DNA from: Flabesymbios commensalis
Taxonomy: Eukaryota > Annelida > Polychaeta > Terebellida > Flabelligeridae
Direction of reading: 5' to 3'
NCBI GenBank assembly: GCA_964017125.1
Contig: OZ024911.1
Location: forward strand, 43,773,339 to 43,837,338
Length of the DNA stretch: 64,000 nucleotides
A program made the translations under genes and the position numbers. The number at the start of each line of letters is the position of its first letter. The stretch's first letter is position 1. Positions 23,856-33,905 of the stretch are shown here, piece by piece. Under the pieces are notes generated by a model that was given only the letters and a program-made list of their open reading frames with translations, had not been told where the DNA came from and did no database searches.

Positions 23856-24311
23856 CGGACCAAAACCTGGTATGGGGCACAATCAATGTTCAATGGTATT
23901 TTGTTATATTATCCATTCCAACAGGACCTTATGTCACTGACCTCAAATAATAATTTTAGCACATTTTAGTAAATAATTGCTTCATACATTATCATGTATT
24001 ATTATGATTATGAATGAATTATGATATTTTTGCAACATTATTTCAATGCAACTTGTATTTTACCTCAATCATTCTCAAACGAAACATATTTTTGTACAGG
24101 TCCTCATAAGACAGATCCAAAGCAACTTTGAGATATATATGTTATGTTTTTAAGTGACATTTCATAAATTCCAAGACTGGAAGGGTCAATGGGATTAGCG
24201 CCCTAATTAGTGATAATGCCGTTAAGCTAATGCCTACATACAACGTTGCGTAATGTTAAATGGGCACACGAGTGAGCTGGTGACAATTACCCTAATAGCC
24301 AAGTACAAGTA
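23856..24311. other. core of foldback element, unassigned
   Basis: AT-rich linker between the two tandem arrays. No structure seen. Confidence 0.4.
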
Positions 24312-24545
24312 AAGTTAACAGTATTGACGGGATCAAGAAGTAACACTTTTTCAAAGTATCTTTTTTATCGAAAGTAACAGTATTGACGGGATCACAAAGT
24401 AACCCTTTTTCAAAGTATCGTTTTTTCCAAGATTAACAGTATTGACAGGATCCCAAATTAGCACTTTTTCAAAGTAACACTTTTTTAAAGCTAACAGTAT
24501 TGACGGGATCACGAAGTAACACTTTTTCAAAGTAACACTTGACTT
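24312..24545 (+). repeat. 59 bp tandem repeat, ~4 copies
   Basis: AACAGTATTGACGGGATC recurs at 24317, 24376, 24435 and 24493, each followed by AGTAACACTTTTTCAAAGTA. Related words appear in inverted orientation at about 25140-25262 (GTTACTTTGAACAAGTGTTA), so this array also has a mirror partner across the element's centre. Confidence 0.85.
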
Positions 24546-25136
24546 TTACTTTTTATCCTGTTACAGCCTGTCACGGTCCGTCACGCTAATTGCGTGAGCG
24601 CCGTATGTTTGTACAGATTGCCCCAACGCTGGCTCAATGCACTTAACGTTCATAGGATTTGTGAGTGGCTAATTAGCCAATAAAACACTGCAATCACATG
24701 TTCACAAGATAAGCATCGGTTTAATCTTGGGCCATTGCCTTTGACACTGTACTGCCCAACAAAGGACGAACCACTCGTTCTACATAACACAGCAGTACTA
24801 TGACACAATAAACCAGTTTTGCGTTGATATTAAATCAGCGTCGTTTGATTTCGTATGTAATTAATTATTTGAAAAACTAAATCCAACAATTCCTATTTTT
24901 TTCTATCAATTTTAAAACAACTTACCTCCCCAAAAGGGGTAAATATGGGTAAAATGAGGGGTGATAACCATAGCTTATGAACTATTTGGTCTAGAGTTAC
25001 AAAATTTGTATTTCAACTTATGTTTTAGCACCTGATAAATCCATAACAATTACTCATATCAATTTTTATATCAACCCTTTTATTCATTTGTTCCGGGTTA
25101 TTATCTTATACCCCTGGACTAATAGTTGAGATTTGT
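24546..25136. other. centre of the foldback element
   Basis: Unique-looking spacer between the inner inverted repeats. It is non-coding. Confidence 0.4.
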
Positions 25137-25274
25137 TACGTTGTCACCCCGTCAAAATGTGTTGATTTTGAACATATTATGTTACTTTGAACAAGTGTTA
25201 CTTTATCATCCCGTTAAAGCGTATTGACTTTGAACTTATGTTACTTTGAACCAGTGTTACTAATTAGAAATATT

Positions 25275-25692
25275 CTTATGTCCTAAAAAGACAATGAGAC
25301 AATAAGAAAATTGTGTATATAAATGTTGACATCAATTGTACAATATGTATATAAATCATGAAATATGACGAAATGCTATGAAATATTTGCTGTATTGCCT
25401 ACATTTGATGTTTGAAATAAAACGGATAAAAGTAATAAATATAATTATCATTTACACCATGGACCATCTGTGTGCGATATATATGACTACATCTGTTCGT
25501 GTTGGATATTTCAGATATCTAAGAAGACAATGAGAAAATTGTGAAAATAAATGTTGACCTCAATTGCACGATACATATAATACATATAAATGATGAAATA
25601 TGACGCAATGTTGTGAAATGATTAATGTATTGTCTACATTTATTTTTCGAAACAAATTTACAAATAAATATAATTATCATATACATTGATGT
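25275..25692 (+). repeat. ~235 bp direct duplication
   Basis: AAGACAATGAGA...AAAATTGTG, ATGTTGACNTCAATTG and TATTGNCTACATTT occur in the same order at about 25290-25410 and 25525-25645. Divergence is moderate, with short indels. Confidence 0.65.
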
Positions 25693-26277
25693 GTTTGTTA
25701 TCATTTGTATGAGGATATCATTAGATTAAATTGAATTTCAAGCTGAACATGCCCTAATATAATACACGACTGTAATACATAGATAACACAACCCAAACCT
25801 ACATTAACTTTGGTACGAGTTGACATCTGATGATGGTACGAGTTGACATCTCTTAGTGGTACGAGCTGATATGGGTACGAGTTGACATGGGTACGAGTTG
25901 ACATCTGTTGTGTTATAAGAAATGTCAGCTCGTACCATCATCTGATACCTGCCTTGTTGGGTACGAGTTGACATCTGATGATGGTACGAGTTGACATCTC
26001 CTAGTGGTACGAGTTGACATGGGTACGAGTTGACATGGGTACGAGTTGACATCTATTGTGTGGTAATAGATGTCAACTCGTACCATCATTTTATACTTGC
26101 CTTGTTGGGTACGAGTTGACATCACTTGTGGTACGAGTTGACATCACTTGTGGTACGAGTTGACATATGTTGGTGGTACGAGTTGACATGGGTACGAGTT
26201 GACATGGGGCGAGTTGACATGAGTACGAGTTGACTGTCACCCTATGTTAATTTAAATTGAATAACATTTCACAACAA

Positions 26278-26440
26278 GAGGCCTGAAGTCCTATACCATC
26301 CCCCGCCCCCGCCATAAATTAGGTTACAGTTTTGAATTTCAGTTAAACTTTGAGAAGTCACCTGCACATCTCCATATCGTGGGGGATGTGGAAATTTGAA
26401 CTATTTCTGACTTTCAGTTTTTCAAATGCACCTTGGTATA
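26278..26440 (-). repeat. truncated copy of the 38.6-39.3 kb dispersed repeat
   Basis: On the minus strand this reads CACCTGCACATCTCC-related words followed by CCTAATTTATGG, a G-rich block, TATAGGACTTCAG and CCTCTT. That is the 3' end of the repeat at 38585-39340, including the GATATGGAGATGTGCAGGTG word. Only the last ~160 bp are present. Confidence 0.65.
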
Positions 26441-26739
26441 CCTAAAAAATTATTATGATCCCCCTGAATTGAAAAGGGCGGTCGACCCCTTCTGTGTACC
26501 CAGAACGCTGTCTGAACGCCTGGGGGTGTAATCTGATACGGTTTGGTCACAACATTGTGCCAACGTGAAACAACCATACGCCAACATTTGCCAACGTTCA
26601 CAACATTAAAACAAGGATTCGCCAACCATTCTCCACATAAATGTATTGAGGGGTCACGTGGGGTCCTCCACCAATCAAGGACCTGTGAAATTACTGCACA
26701 CCATACTTCTCGCATGCCGCGGTGTCAAAGTCTGGAATT

Positions 26740-28640
26740 ATGCCTCCCTTCCAGGTTATGCCACGGTAGATTGTGGGCGCCCCAGAATCTACCCTGGGGT
26801 ACATCCTGAACTATAACCCTGGGGTAGATTACGGCGACTTCCAGAATCTGCCCCTCCCTCTCAGGATCTCCCCTCCCCCTTTACTGTGATTATGTGAAGT
26901 GTATTTGGCTTCCAGAATCTAGCCCTCCCTCCCAGAATACACCCCACCCTTTTTAACAAATATATGCGACGCTCCCAGTATCTATTCCTCCCTCCCAGAA
27001 TACACTCCGCCCTTTTAAAAAAAATACATGCAACACTCCCAGAATCTACTCCTCCTTCCCAGAATATTTTTCAGTTCTGGGAGCGAGTGGTAGATTATCT
27101 CACATATACATGTAGTTTTAGAAAAGGGGGAATATTCAGTGACTGAGGGGTAGATCCTTGGAATATCGCACATAGTTGTAAGGAAAGGGAAAGGGGTATA
27201 TTCCGAGAGGGAGGGGTAGATTCTGGGAGTGTCGCATATAGTTGTTGAAAGACTATCCGACCCGAGGATAGCGGAGCTGCGCGAAATGCCACGGTGCTTC
27301 AGCATTAAATTGCACAGCGAAACCCAAGTCTCTGGTCGTCTGGGCATGTCTGTGGGTTGATCCCCTAGACATGCCTAGAACCCCTTATCGGGTGAGCGAG
27401 GGAAAACGCTTTCAATAATCCACCATGCCCTATCACCCCACCCTCACATCATCATCTGTACATCATTTCATCTCATCAATTGACTACAACGTTTGTATCG
27501 TATTACAATGTCACTTAAGAGACCTTTTGTGCCGAAAAGTGACGTAAAGCAATGATTTACTACTACTACTTGGAATATCACACATTGTTGTAAGGAAAGG
27601 GGAAGGGGTATATTCCGAGAGGGAGGGGTAGATTCTGGGAGTGTAACATATAGTTGTTGAAAGGGGAGGTAGATTCTGGGAGAGAGGGGTGGATTTTGGG
27701 AGCGTCGCATAATATTATAGTTGTTGAGGAGAGGAGTATTTTCTGGGAGGAATGGGTAGACTCTCGAAGGGTCGCATATAGTTGTTGAAGAGAAGAGCAT
27801 ATTCTAGGAGGGAGGGGTAGATTCTGTGAGGGTAGCACATATTTGTTGAAAAGGGGGGTATATTCTGGGGGGGGGGGTAGATTCTGAGAGTATCACATAT
27901 AGTTGTAGCATACTTGGAATATCACACATAGTTGCAAGGAAAGGGGAAGGGGTATATTCCGAGAGGGAGGGTTAGATTCTGGGAGGGTCGCATATAGTAG
28001 TTGAAAGGGGGGGTGTATTCTGGGAGGGAGGGGTATATTCTGGGATCATCACAATAGTTGTTGAAAAGGGGTGTATTCTGGGAGGGAGGGATAAATTCCG
28101 CGAGGGGCGCATATAGTTGTTGAGAAGGAGGAGTATATTCTGGGAGAATGGGGTACATTCTGGGAGCGTCGCATAACATTATAGTTGTTGAAAAGATGTG
28201 TATTCTGGGAGGGAGAGGTAGATTCTGAGAGTATCACATATAGTTGTTGAAAATGGGGGTATATTCTGGGAGGGAGGGGTAGATTCTGTGAGTATCACAT
28301 ATAGTTGTTGAAAATGGGGGTATATTCTGGGAGGGAGGGGTAGATTCTTGGAGTATCACATATAGTTGTTGAAAAAGGGGGTGTATTCTGGGAGCGAGGG
28401 GTAGATTCTGGGAGAGTCGCATAATATTATAGTTGTTGAAAAGGGGTATATTCTAGGAGGGAGAAGATTCTGGGATCTGAAGACACCAAATCACGAAAAA
28501 AGGGGTAGATCCTGGGAGGGAGGGGTAGACTCTTATTGGAGCCCCCAGCATCGACCCCGGGGTATAATCGAGAATCTACCCTGGAGTATATTCTAGAAGC
28601 CCGCAGAATCTACCCGGGTATAGTTTCAAGGGGGGTATAA
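26740..28640. repeat. inverted array of TAGATTCTGGGAGGG-type units
   Basis: From about 27140 to 28600 some two dozen units read GGGAGGGGTAGATTCTGGGA followed by GCGTCGCATATAGTTGTTGA and AAAGGGGGTATATTC. The combined period is roughly 55-65 bp, with deletions. From about 26755 to 27065 the same words appear in the opposite orientation (CCCAGAATCTACCCCTCCCT). A GGTGTAA at 26525-26531 and a TTACACC at 28650-28656 may be the element ends. About 27250-27560 is a non-repetitive insert inside the array. The Pro/Ser/Glu-rich frames (PESTPPSQNIP) are artefacts of the repeat. Confidence 0.75.
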
Positions 28641-28656
28641 TCTGGGGTGTTACACC

Positions 28657-28886
28657 GGGTAACATTGCATCGATTTTATTCACATTTTCAACATAAAGTT
28701 AAGAATTATCTTGACAACATTTGAATGTAACCACTCCACACATCGCTTAATTGAGTGGGGGGGGGGGGAGCAATGTATTGACACCGCCGGTATTGCGATG
28801 AAATAATGTGTCGACATGTATTTTCAATAATGAACACCGCATGCAATAAATCTCCCAAAATGTACCTTACACGCCAAATATGTTAA
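28657..28886. other. short unassigned stretch
   Basis: Contains a G-run near 28758. Nothing else of note. Confidence 0.35.
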
Positions 28887-29231
28887 AGCGATACAATAAG
28901 ACCAAAAATCATCATTTTTATTTTGGCCTCTTAATATGTCCATAAATGGCAACATGTCCATAGACTAGAATCGCGTCAGTCTTTTAAATTTTGGGTTGCT
29001 GCGGCAACGTAACAATCAGGTGTACCGTTTATTTATTATTTTTGGCCATGCATGTCTGAACTTAAATCTCGTCCTTATTATCTCTTTTGAGTTCTGACTG
29101 GTAAATGCGCAACCCGGGATGCGCAACCCAAAATGTAAAACACTTACGCAATCCTAGTCTATGGACATGTTGACATATATGGACATATCAAGGAGCCAAA
29201 ATAAAAATAATTATTTGGGGCTGTGGTACTC
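28887..29231. mobile_element. diverged palindromic MITE, ~345 bp
   Basis: The left part (TTTTTATTTTGGCCTCTTAA, TATGTCCAT, AACATGTCCATAGACTAGAA, TTTGGGTTGC) is answered in inverted order on the right. A TTAA precedes the left end (28883-28886), but the right side has no TTAA. The word CATGTNCATAGACTAGAA is shared with the TTAA-flanked element at 45587-45951, so the two are probably distant relatives. Confidence 0.6.
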
Positions 29232-29568
29232 CCAACAAGTCCAGTATAAAAGCCTACAATTGATTGTCTGCCAACTGCTCAGCTGAACATGAAACTCAAC
29301 CTGAATACACTCTTTATTAAATAACGTGGGGCCAATCCGAAGAGCAGTTCAGTCACATTCAAGCACGCTTAGCCGTCTTAGGGTTTCACTTTAATGTCAC
29401 CCCGATCCTGCAAATTCATCACCACTGAGATTTTGATGTATTTGCTGATATTCCGTGGGTAACAAAAACATAAGATATCCCTATGGTATAAATAGTCACT
29501 GTTCCAAACATGACGATGTTACTTTTTTATTTAAAATGTAATTTAATTGATATTTCTCTTGTTTATAG
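29232..29568. other. end of intron 4
   Basis: Plain intron ending in the pyrimidine-rich acceptor TTCTCTTGTTTATAG before the last exon. Confidence 0.5.
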
Positions 29569-29717
29569 GTTGGCTGATAGAGATGACTGATAACGTGGAC
29601 ACTGCTTTCTACTTGTGTGGAGCTTACGGTATTATTGGCAGTATCGCTATCCTGGGTGTTATCAAATTATACAATCCAGAATACACATGTCAACAGGTGT
29701 CAGAAACAGCACATTGA
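29569..29717 (+). CDS. SLC16-like transporter, last exon (TM12 and C-terminus)
   Basis: The exon enters in phase 1 and ends with a TGA stop at 29715-29717. It encodes WLIEMTDNVDTAFYLCGAYG, then IIGSIAILGVIKLYN and a short tail PEYTCQQVSETAH. GWL.(E/D).T.(N/G)....FY..GA is the family's signature between TM11 and TM12. The cytoplasmic tail is short, with no evident basigin-type partner site. It lies 12 kb from the previous exon. I see no canonical AATAAA close downstream. Confidence 0.92.
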
Positions 29718-29949
29718 CATAGTCGATGGCTAATGCTGTATTTTGTATATAATATAATTTTTCCACTTGTCGCAGAGAAAAATAGAAATAGCAGCAGTTA
29801 TGTTAGACAACAATAGAAAAGTATCACTTCAAAAGTCAGATGGTATACCTACCGGTACTTCAAGTACAGAGTGAGCAGAGGAGTTTTAGGTGCAAGCTTA
29901 CCAAAATCGAGAGCAATGTACTTGTCATCAGGACGATGGCTCCATGTAT
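29718..29949. other. probable 3' UTR / downstream DNA of the SLC16-like gene
   Basis: No coding signal. The transcript end cannot be placed, because no clear AATAAA was found. Confidence 0.35.
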
Positions 29950-30038
29950 TGTATAACATTTGCGCAATGCCGCTCTAACGTCTTCGACGCTGGCCCAACA
30001 TTGTACAAATGTTGTGCAAATGTTTTGTGTTCACTGGG
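29950..30038. mobile_element. palindromic mini-element, variant arms
   Basis: ATAACATTTGCGCAATGCCG is opposed by TTGTACAAATGTTGTGCAAA and the TGTTTTGTGTTCACTGGG end. The centre is AACGTCTTCGACGCTGG. The left terminal word is lost. Its arm sequence is close to the variant at 22469-22576. Confidence 0.6.
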
Positions 30039-30390
30039 ATTGTATCAGTCGCTCTTTGCATAGACACGTCCAGTAACATATATGGGGAGTGAGTTTTATA
30101 GTAATATTAAAGCGTTTTTCAACATTTATCAACCTGCAGTGTAATACCTTCATTTCCACGTTCAGCTTGTTTATTGCATTGCTTTCTGTTGACTTGATTC
30201 GTTTACTCTCGTTGCTCGCCCAGTGTCAAAGGGTTCCAAGTTATTATATGGATTATCGTGCTAAGCTATTGAAACGTACTATGAAGGTGTGGAATGACGT
30301 GTGTTGACATTTTATAAACTGTCATTGTTATAGCAATATATTCACTTCTAGAATCTGTGTAAACTCACAAGGATTAAGAATGTAGAAGGA
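30039..30390. other. linker before LINE 1
   Basis: No recognised element. It may include part of the LINE 5' UTR just ahead of the ORF1 start at 30392. Confidence 0.35.
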
Positions 30391-30391
30391 G

Positions 30392-31264
30392 ATGCCACCA
30401 AAGGTGATTAAAGAACCGATAAAAAGACCGAGAAACAGTTCGTCAGACAGCGAGTCAGCAAAACCACCGACCAAGATGGCTGCCAAGGGGGGCGAGATGG
30501 CGATGACCAAGCTACTAAATGAACTGAAACAAGGTCAGAAAGAATTAAAAAATATTTTTGAAAGTGGTCTTGCTACTCTTAAGACTGAATTGCTACAGGC
30601 TATGGATAGAGGCTGTAAATTCGGAGATTAAAGGAAGAATAGAGGCATTGGATAAGAAATTTCTAGAGTTGGAGAAACGAGTGAAGGACGTAGAAGAATA
30701 TTGTAAGACGAAAACAGATGAAGGGGCGGCCATCACCCAAGAGGAGAGTGTACAACACCTAAGTGAAGTGACTGACAGACAAGCTCAACTTAAACGATTA
30801 GAGTATCGTACACTAGATCAGGAGGCACGTGGCCGTAGAAATAATGTGTTGATTTTCAATTTAGAGGAGGAGGATGACGAGGACCCTGCTACCAAACTAC
30901 AGAAATTCATTCAAACGAAATCGGGCGTGACTGATGACGTAGCAGTACAGCGTGTACATCGTATGGGACGTGTGAGAGGAGAGATGGCAAGCCGCGGGCT
31001 TTAATAGCCTGCCTCAGGGACTACCCAGATGTTGATCGGTTGTTGCGGAATGCCACGAAATTGAAAGGTTCTCGTTATGGGTTGAGTCGTGACTATCCAG
31101 AAACAATTAGAAGAGCACGTGCCCGTCTTGAGCCTGAACGAAGAGCTGCTCGCAGGGAGAACAGGAAAGCGACAATTGCCTACCCAGCCAAGCTTGTCGT
31201 CGACGGCACAGTCACTGGTAATGAATTTCCAGATTGGACCACAGTATTGTACTCTCGTGACTAG
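30392..31264 (+). pseudogene. LINE 1 ORF1 (nucleic-acid-binding protein), frameshifted
   Basis: Three overlapping frames, meeting near 30600 and 30990, carry one continuous family-like protein: MPPKVIKEPIKRPRN, then the coiled coil IEALDKKFLELEKRVKDVEE, then RRM-like and C-terminal basic parts ending FPDWTTVLYSRD. Known L1-type ORF1 proteins trimerise through the coiled coil and bind the element's RNA. Two frameshifts prevent a full product. ORF2 begins within 40 bp downstream. Confidence 0.75.
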
Positions 31265-31285
31265 GGGAGGGGGAGGGCAAATTCA

Positions 31286-33905
31286 GTGTATCGCCAAGTA
31301 GACTCATTAAAAATAGCTATATGGAATGAGAGAGCACTGGTGAGTAAGCGTAATTATAAATCAAAAGACCCGCATTTTATACAGAGGTTACAAGAAAATG
31401 ACATATTTATGTTGTGTGAAACTTGGACAAACAATAATAGTGTTATGAATATACCCGGTTATGAAATGCAGTGACGTCACTCGGTGAAAACAAGGTTATA
31501 TAACACCCCCTCCCCCATACTTCATTCTGTGAAACGCAGTGACGTCACTCGGTGAAAACAACATTATATAAAAACCCTCCCCCAAACTTCATTGTATTAG
31601 CCAGCTCGGTGAAAACAAAGGAGGTCGGGGTCATTGGGTTTCACAGAATTACATCGAAAACGACACCCTAGAGCTCGAAGGGACTCTGGTGGTATTGCCA
31701 TATACTACAGAGAGAACATGGCTAAATATGTAACAATATTTAAATTAAGTGTTGATTGTTTACAATGGGTAAAAATTAACAAAAGACTTTTATTCGGGAG
31801 ATAAAGATATTTTATTATGCATGTGTTACGCAGTACCATTAAATTCCAGAGTAGGTGGGACATGTAATATATTTGAGTGTTTATCAAATAATTTAATAGA
31901 CTTTACAAACACATTTGAGAATTTGTATGTACCGTTTATCGCGGGTGATTTTAATGCACAAACTCGAGATGAAAACAAAATTGTAATACTATCTGATGAT
32001 GACAATTTCACTGACATACCAAGAAGAACTTCTTCCGACAAGAAACCTTTGAATTCTAGTGGTACAGATTTGATAGAATTTTGTAAAGAGACTGGCTTTG
32101 TAATTTTGAATGGAATAGTTGGGAAAGATAAAAATTTAGGTGAATTTTACATGTATCAACTATAATGGTAGCAGTGTAGTAGACTATATGTTATGTAGTG
32201 CCAGTGATTTTTTACTTAGTGAACGATTTTGTAGTTCTCCCTTCAAGTGTATATTCTGATCACTCACTTATTCAATGTACCATAAATATACAGAAACCGG
32301 CTAATATTCCGAAAGATGAAGCAGTGAGAGTTAAAAAATATAAATGGGATCCAAATAGTAAAGATGAGTTTATAGAGCGCTTGCAGGATGAAAGTACACT
32401 GGAAATATTGGCCAACTTGTTCTCGGATGCGGGAGACTCACCCAGTGAGCAATCCGTGAATGATTTATTAGACAGTTTTACTAATTTGATACAGGAACAT
32501 GCTGACCCATTAAATTCTCACACTACAGTAATTACCGATTCATCCCGTTCTGATAAAACATGTAATGTTAATTGGATGTCTGATGAATGTTTAAATTTAA
32601 AGAAGGAATTTTTAAGTTGTTTGAATGATTTTCGAAACATAAAAACTGATGTACTACGTAAAAAATGGTGAAGGCGCGATCAAAATATTCAACTTGTGCA
32701 AGGAAATGCAGATATGATCATGATAGACGTATAACACTCAGACTTCAACAAACAGAGAAGAGTAATATTAGAGAATTTGGGAAGATTTTACGACCCAAAA
32801 ATAAAAATAGATCAGAAAATTCATGTTCATTAACCTTGAATGACTTTGGTAAGTACTTTAAGACACTAGGAAACCCTGACGATGCTGTATATATAGCAGA
32901 CGATGATGTTTATGAATATTTACGTAGCTATAATGATGGTAACGTTAAAGTTTTGTATGAAGAGTTGAATTATTCTATTACAACTGAGGAAACGATAAAC
33001 GCTATAAAAGGTTTAAAATATGGTAAAAGTGATGGACCAGACATGTTGATAAATGAATTTCTTATAAACGCATGTGGAGTATTAACGGATAAGCTTATAT
33101 TACTTTTCAACATTGTTCCCAATAGTGGTTATTTCCCAAACAAATGGACAGAGGGTATTATCGTGCCGATTCACAAAAAAGGGAGTAAAAATTTAGTAGA
33201 TAACTACAGAGGTGTTACGTTATTAAGTACTTTAGGTAAGCTGTTGACGAGATTACTAAACAATAGGCTTAAATTTTGGGCTGATACTTACGGTATTCTA
33301 ATTGAAGAACACTACGGGTTCAGAAGCGGTCGTTCAACTGTGGACAGCATATTTGTCTTAAATAGTTTATTGAATTTAGCCTTAAGTGAAGATGAGAATA
33401 TTTATTGTGCTTTTATTGACTTTTGTAAAGCCTTCGATTATCTAAACCGAGATTGTTTATGGTATAAAATGCTTCATAATGGTATACGTGGTAAAATAAT
33501 TGATATTGATACGAAGTATGTACAGTGAAGTTAAATCCAGGGTCGAATATTTAGGAAGGCCATCGGAAGATTTTCATAGTTACTTGGGAGTACGACAGGG
33601 AGAAAGTTTGTCTCCATTTTTATTTTGTTTATAAGCTAGCGACCTAAAAGAAACTTTAGTGGATAGAGGTATAGGAGGTGTTAGCATTGACGACTTTAAA
33701 TTGTGTTTGTTTTTGTATGCTGATGATTCTATTATTATATCGAGTAATAAAGAAGAATTACAGTACAGTTTAGATATTTTACACGATTACTGTCAAAAAT
33801 TGCATCTATATGTAAATGTACAAAAACGAAAATTATTGTTTTTAGAAAGGGTGGACGCTTGTCAATGTATGATTTCTGGTTTTATGGTGATTTTTACATT
33901 ATTGG
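31286..33905 (+). pseudogene. LINE 1 ORF2 (endonuclease + reverse transcriptase), interrupted
   Basis: The APE endonuclease starts at IAIWNERALVSKRNYKSKDP with CETW, then GGIAIYYRENMAKYV, IAGDFNAQTRDE and VYSDHSLIQC. The RT follows: KYGKSDGPDMLINEFL, IVPIHKKGSKNLVDNYRGVT, HYGFRSGRSTVDSIF, IDFCKAFDYLNRD and FLYADDSIIIS. At least five frame changes or stops are visible, plus the duplication-bearing insert at 31468-31640. The remainder of the protein is at 37350-38344. The clade is uncertain: the L1-like ORF1 argues for L1/Tx1, but I would not exclude I-group elements. Confidence 0.85.
31468..31640 (+). repeat. insert with ~65-70 bp direct repeats inside LINE 1
   Basis: CAGTGACGTCACTCGGTGAA recurs at about 31470 and 31535, each followed by a TATATAA word and a run ending CCTCCCCC(A)(A)ACTTCATT. 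A third partial CTCGGTGAAAACAA is near 31604. The block interrupts the endonuclease reading frame between IPGYE and HRKRHPRARRDSGG. It contains CRE-like TGACGTCA words. Confidence 0.7.

Larger units (their letters stand above)
22932..26242. mobile_element. 3.3 kb composite foldback element, ATGTCAACTCGTACC arms, 8 bp TSD
   Basis: The left arm (about 22950-23310) and right arm (about 25810-26228) are inverted copies of one another, in the same internal order. Each arm is built from about 15-20 copies of ATGTCAACTCGTACC, separated by short recurring spacers (ACAAGTG, CATCATCAG, CAACAAGGCA). A few units inside each arm are flipped. The direct repeat TATGTTAA flanks the whole (22924-22931 and 26243-26250). 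The core contains a 71 bp tandem array, a 59 bp tandem array and a roughly 235 bp duplication, but no coding region. Sea-urchin TU elements are the closest known design: long inverted repeats with a tandem-repeat outer part and 8 bp TSDs. Confidence 0.8.
5874..29717 (+). other. SLC16 (monocarboxylate transporter)-like gene, five visible exons
   Basis: The exons are 5874-6036, 9157-9300, 10107-10889, 17440-17562 and 29569-29717. All four introns are GT..AG and phase 1, and each splits a Gly codon G|GT. The joined product is 453 residues, close to the usual 450-500 for the family. The order of parts is standard: TM1-TM6, a roughly 75-residue hydrophilic cytoplasmic loop, TM7-TM12 and a short C-tail. 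SLC16 proteins are plasma-membrane MFS carriers for monocarboxylates, aromatic amino acids, thyroid hormone or creatine; the substrate cannot be told here. The usual Arg-Arg of the YFxxRRxxAxG motif is absent (YYANSMVFGCAV). The Arg expected in TM8 is kept (SVVVRMVAL). Intron 4 spans 12 kb and is almost wholly repeats. The N-terminal exon is not found. Confidence 0.9.
30392..33905 (+). mobile_element. LINE 1 (APE-type non-LTR retrotransposon), 5' part
   Basis: ORF1 (30392-31264, about 290 residues) is L1-like. It has a Ser/Lys-rich start, a coiled coil (about 30480-30720, LNELKQGQKELKNIFESG) and an RRM-like segment (GRRNNVLIFNL, VQRVHRMGR). It ends in an L1 ORF1-type basic domain (RDYPETIRRARARLEPERRA). 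ORF2 holds the endonuclease motifs CETW (about 31415), AGDFN (31940) and YSDHS (32260). The RT motifs are FIDFCKAFDYLN (33412), GVRQGESLSPFLF (33587) and FLYADDS (33712). ORF1 carries at least two frameshifts; ORF2 carries several frameshifts, a stop in FLFCL*ASDL and a 170 bp internal insertion. The sequence breaks off after FWFYGDFYII near 33905 and resumes at 37350. Confidence 0.9.

Noticed and set aside
25701-26125. VNSYPCQLVP-type repeat protein
   Set aside because: Translation of the right arm of the foldback element; the same pattern exists in several frames.
27015-28422. Pro/Ser/Tyr-rich reading frames (PESTPPSQNIP repeats), minus strand
   Set aside because: Artefacts of the TAGATTCTGGGAGGG array; no start context, splice signals or non-repeat domain.
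30328-30510. Minus-strand 60-residue membrane-like frame
   Set aside because: It looks hydrophobic and MFS-like, but it lies antisense to LINE 1 ORF1 and has no partner exons, so I could not support it.
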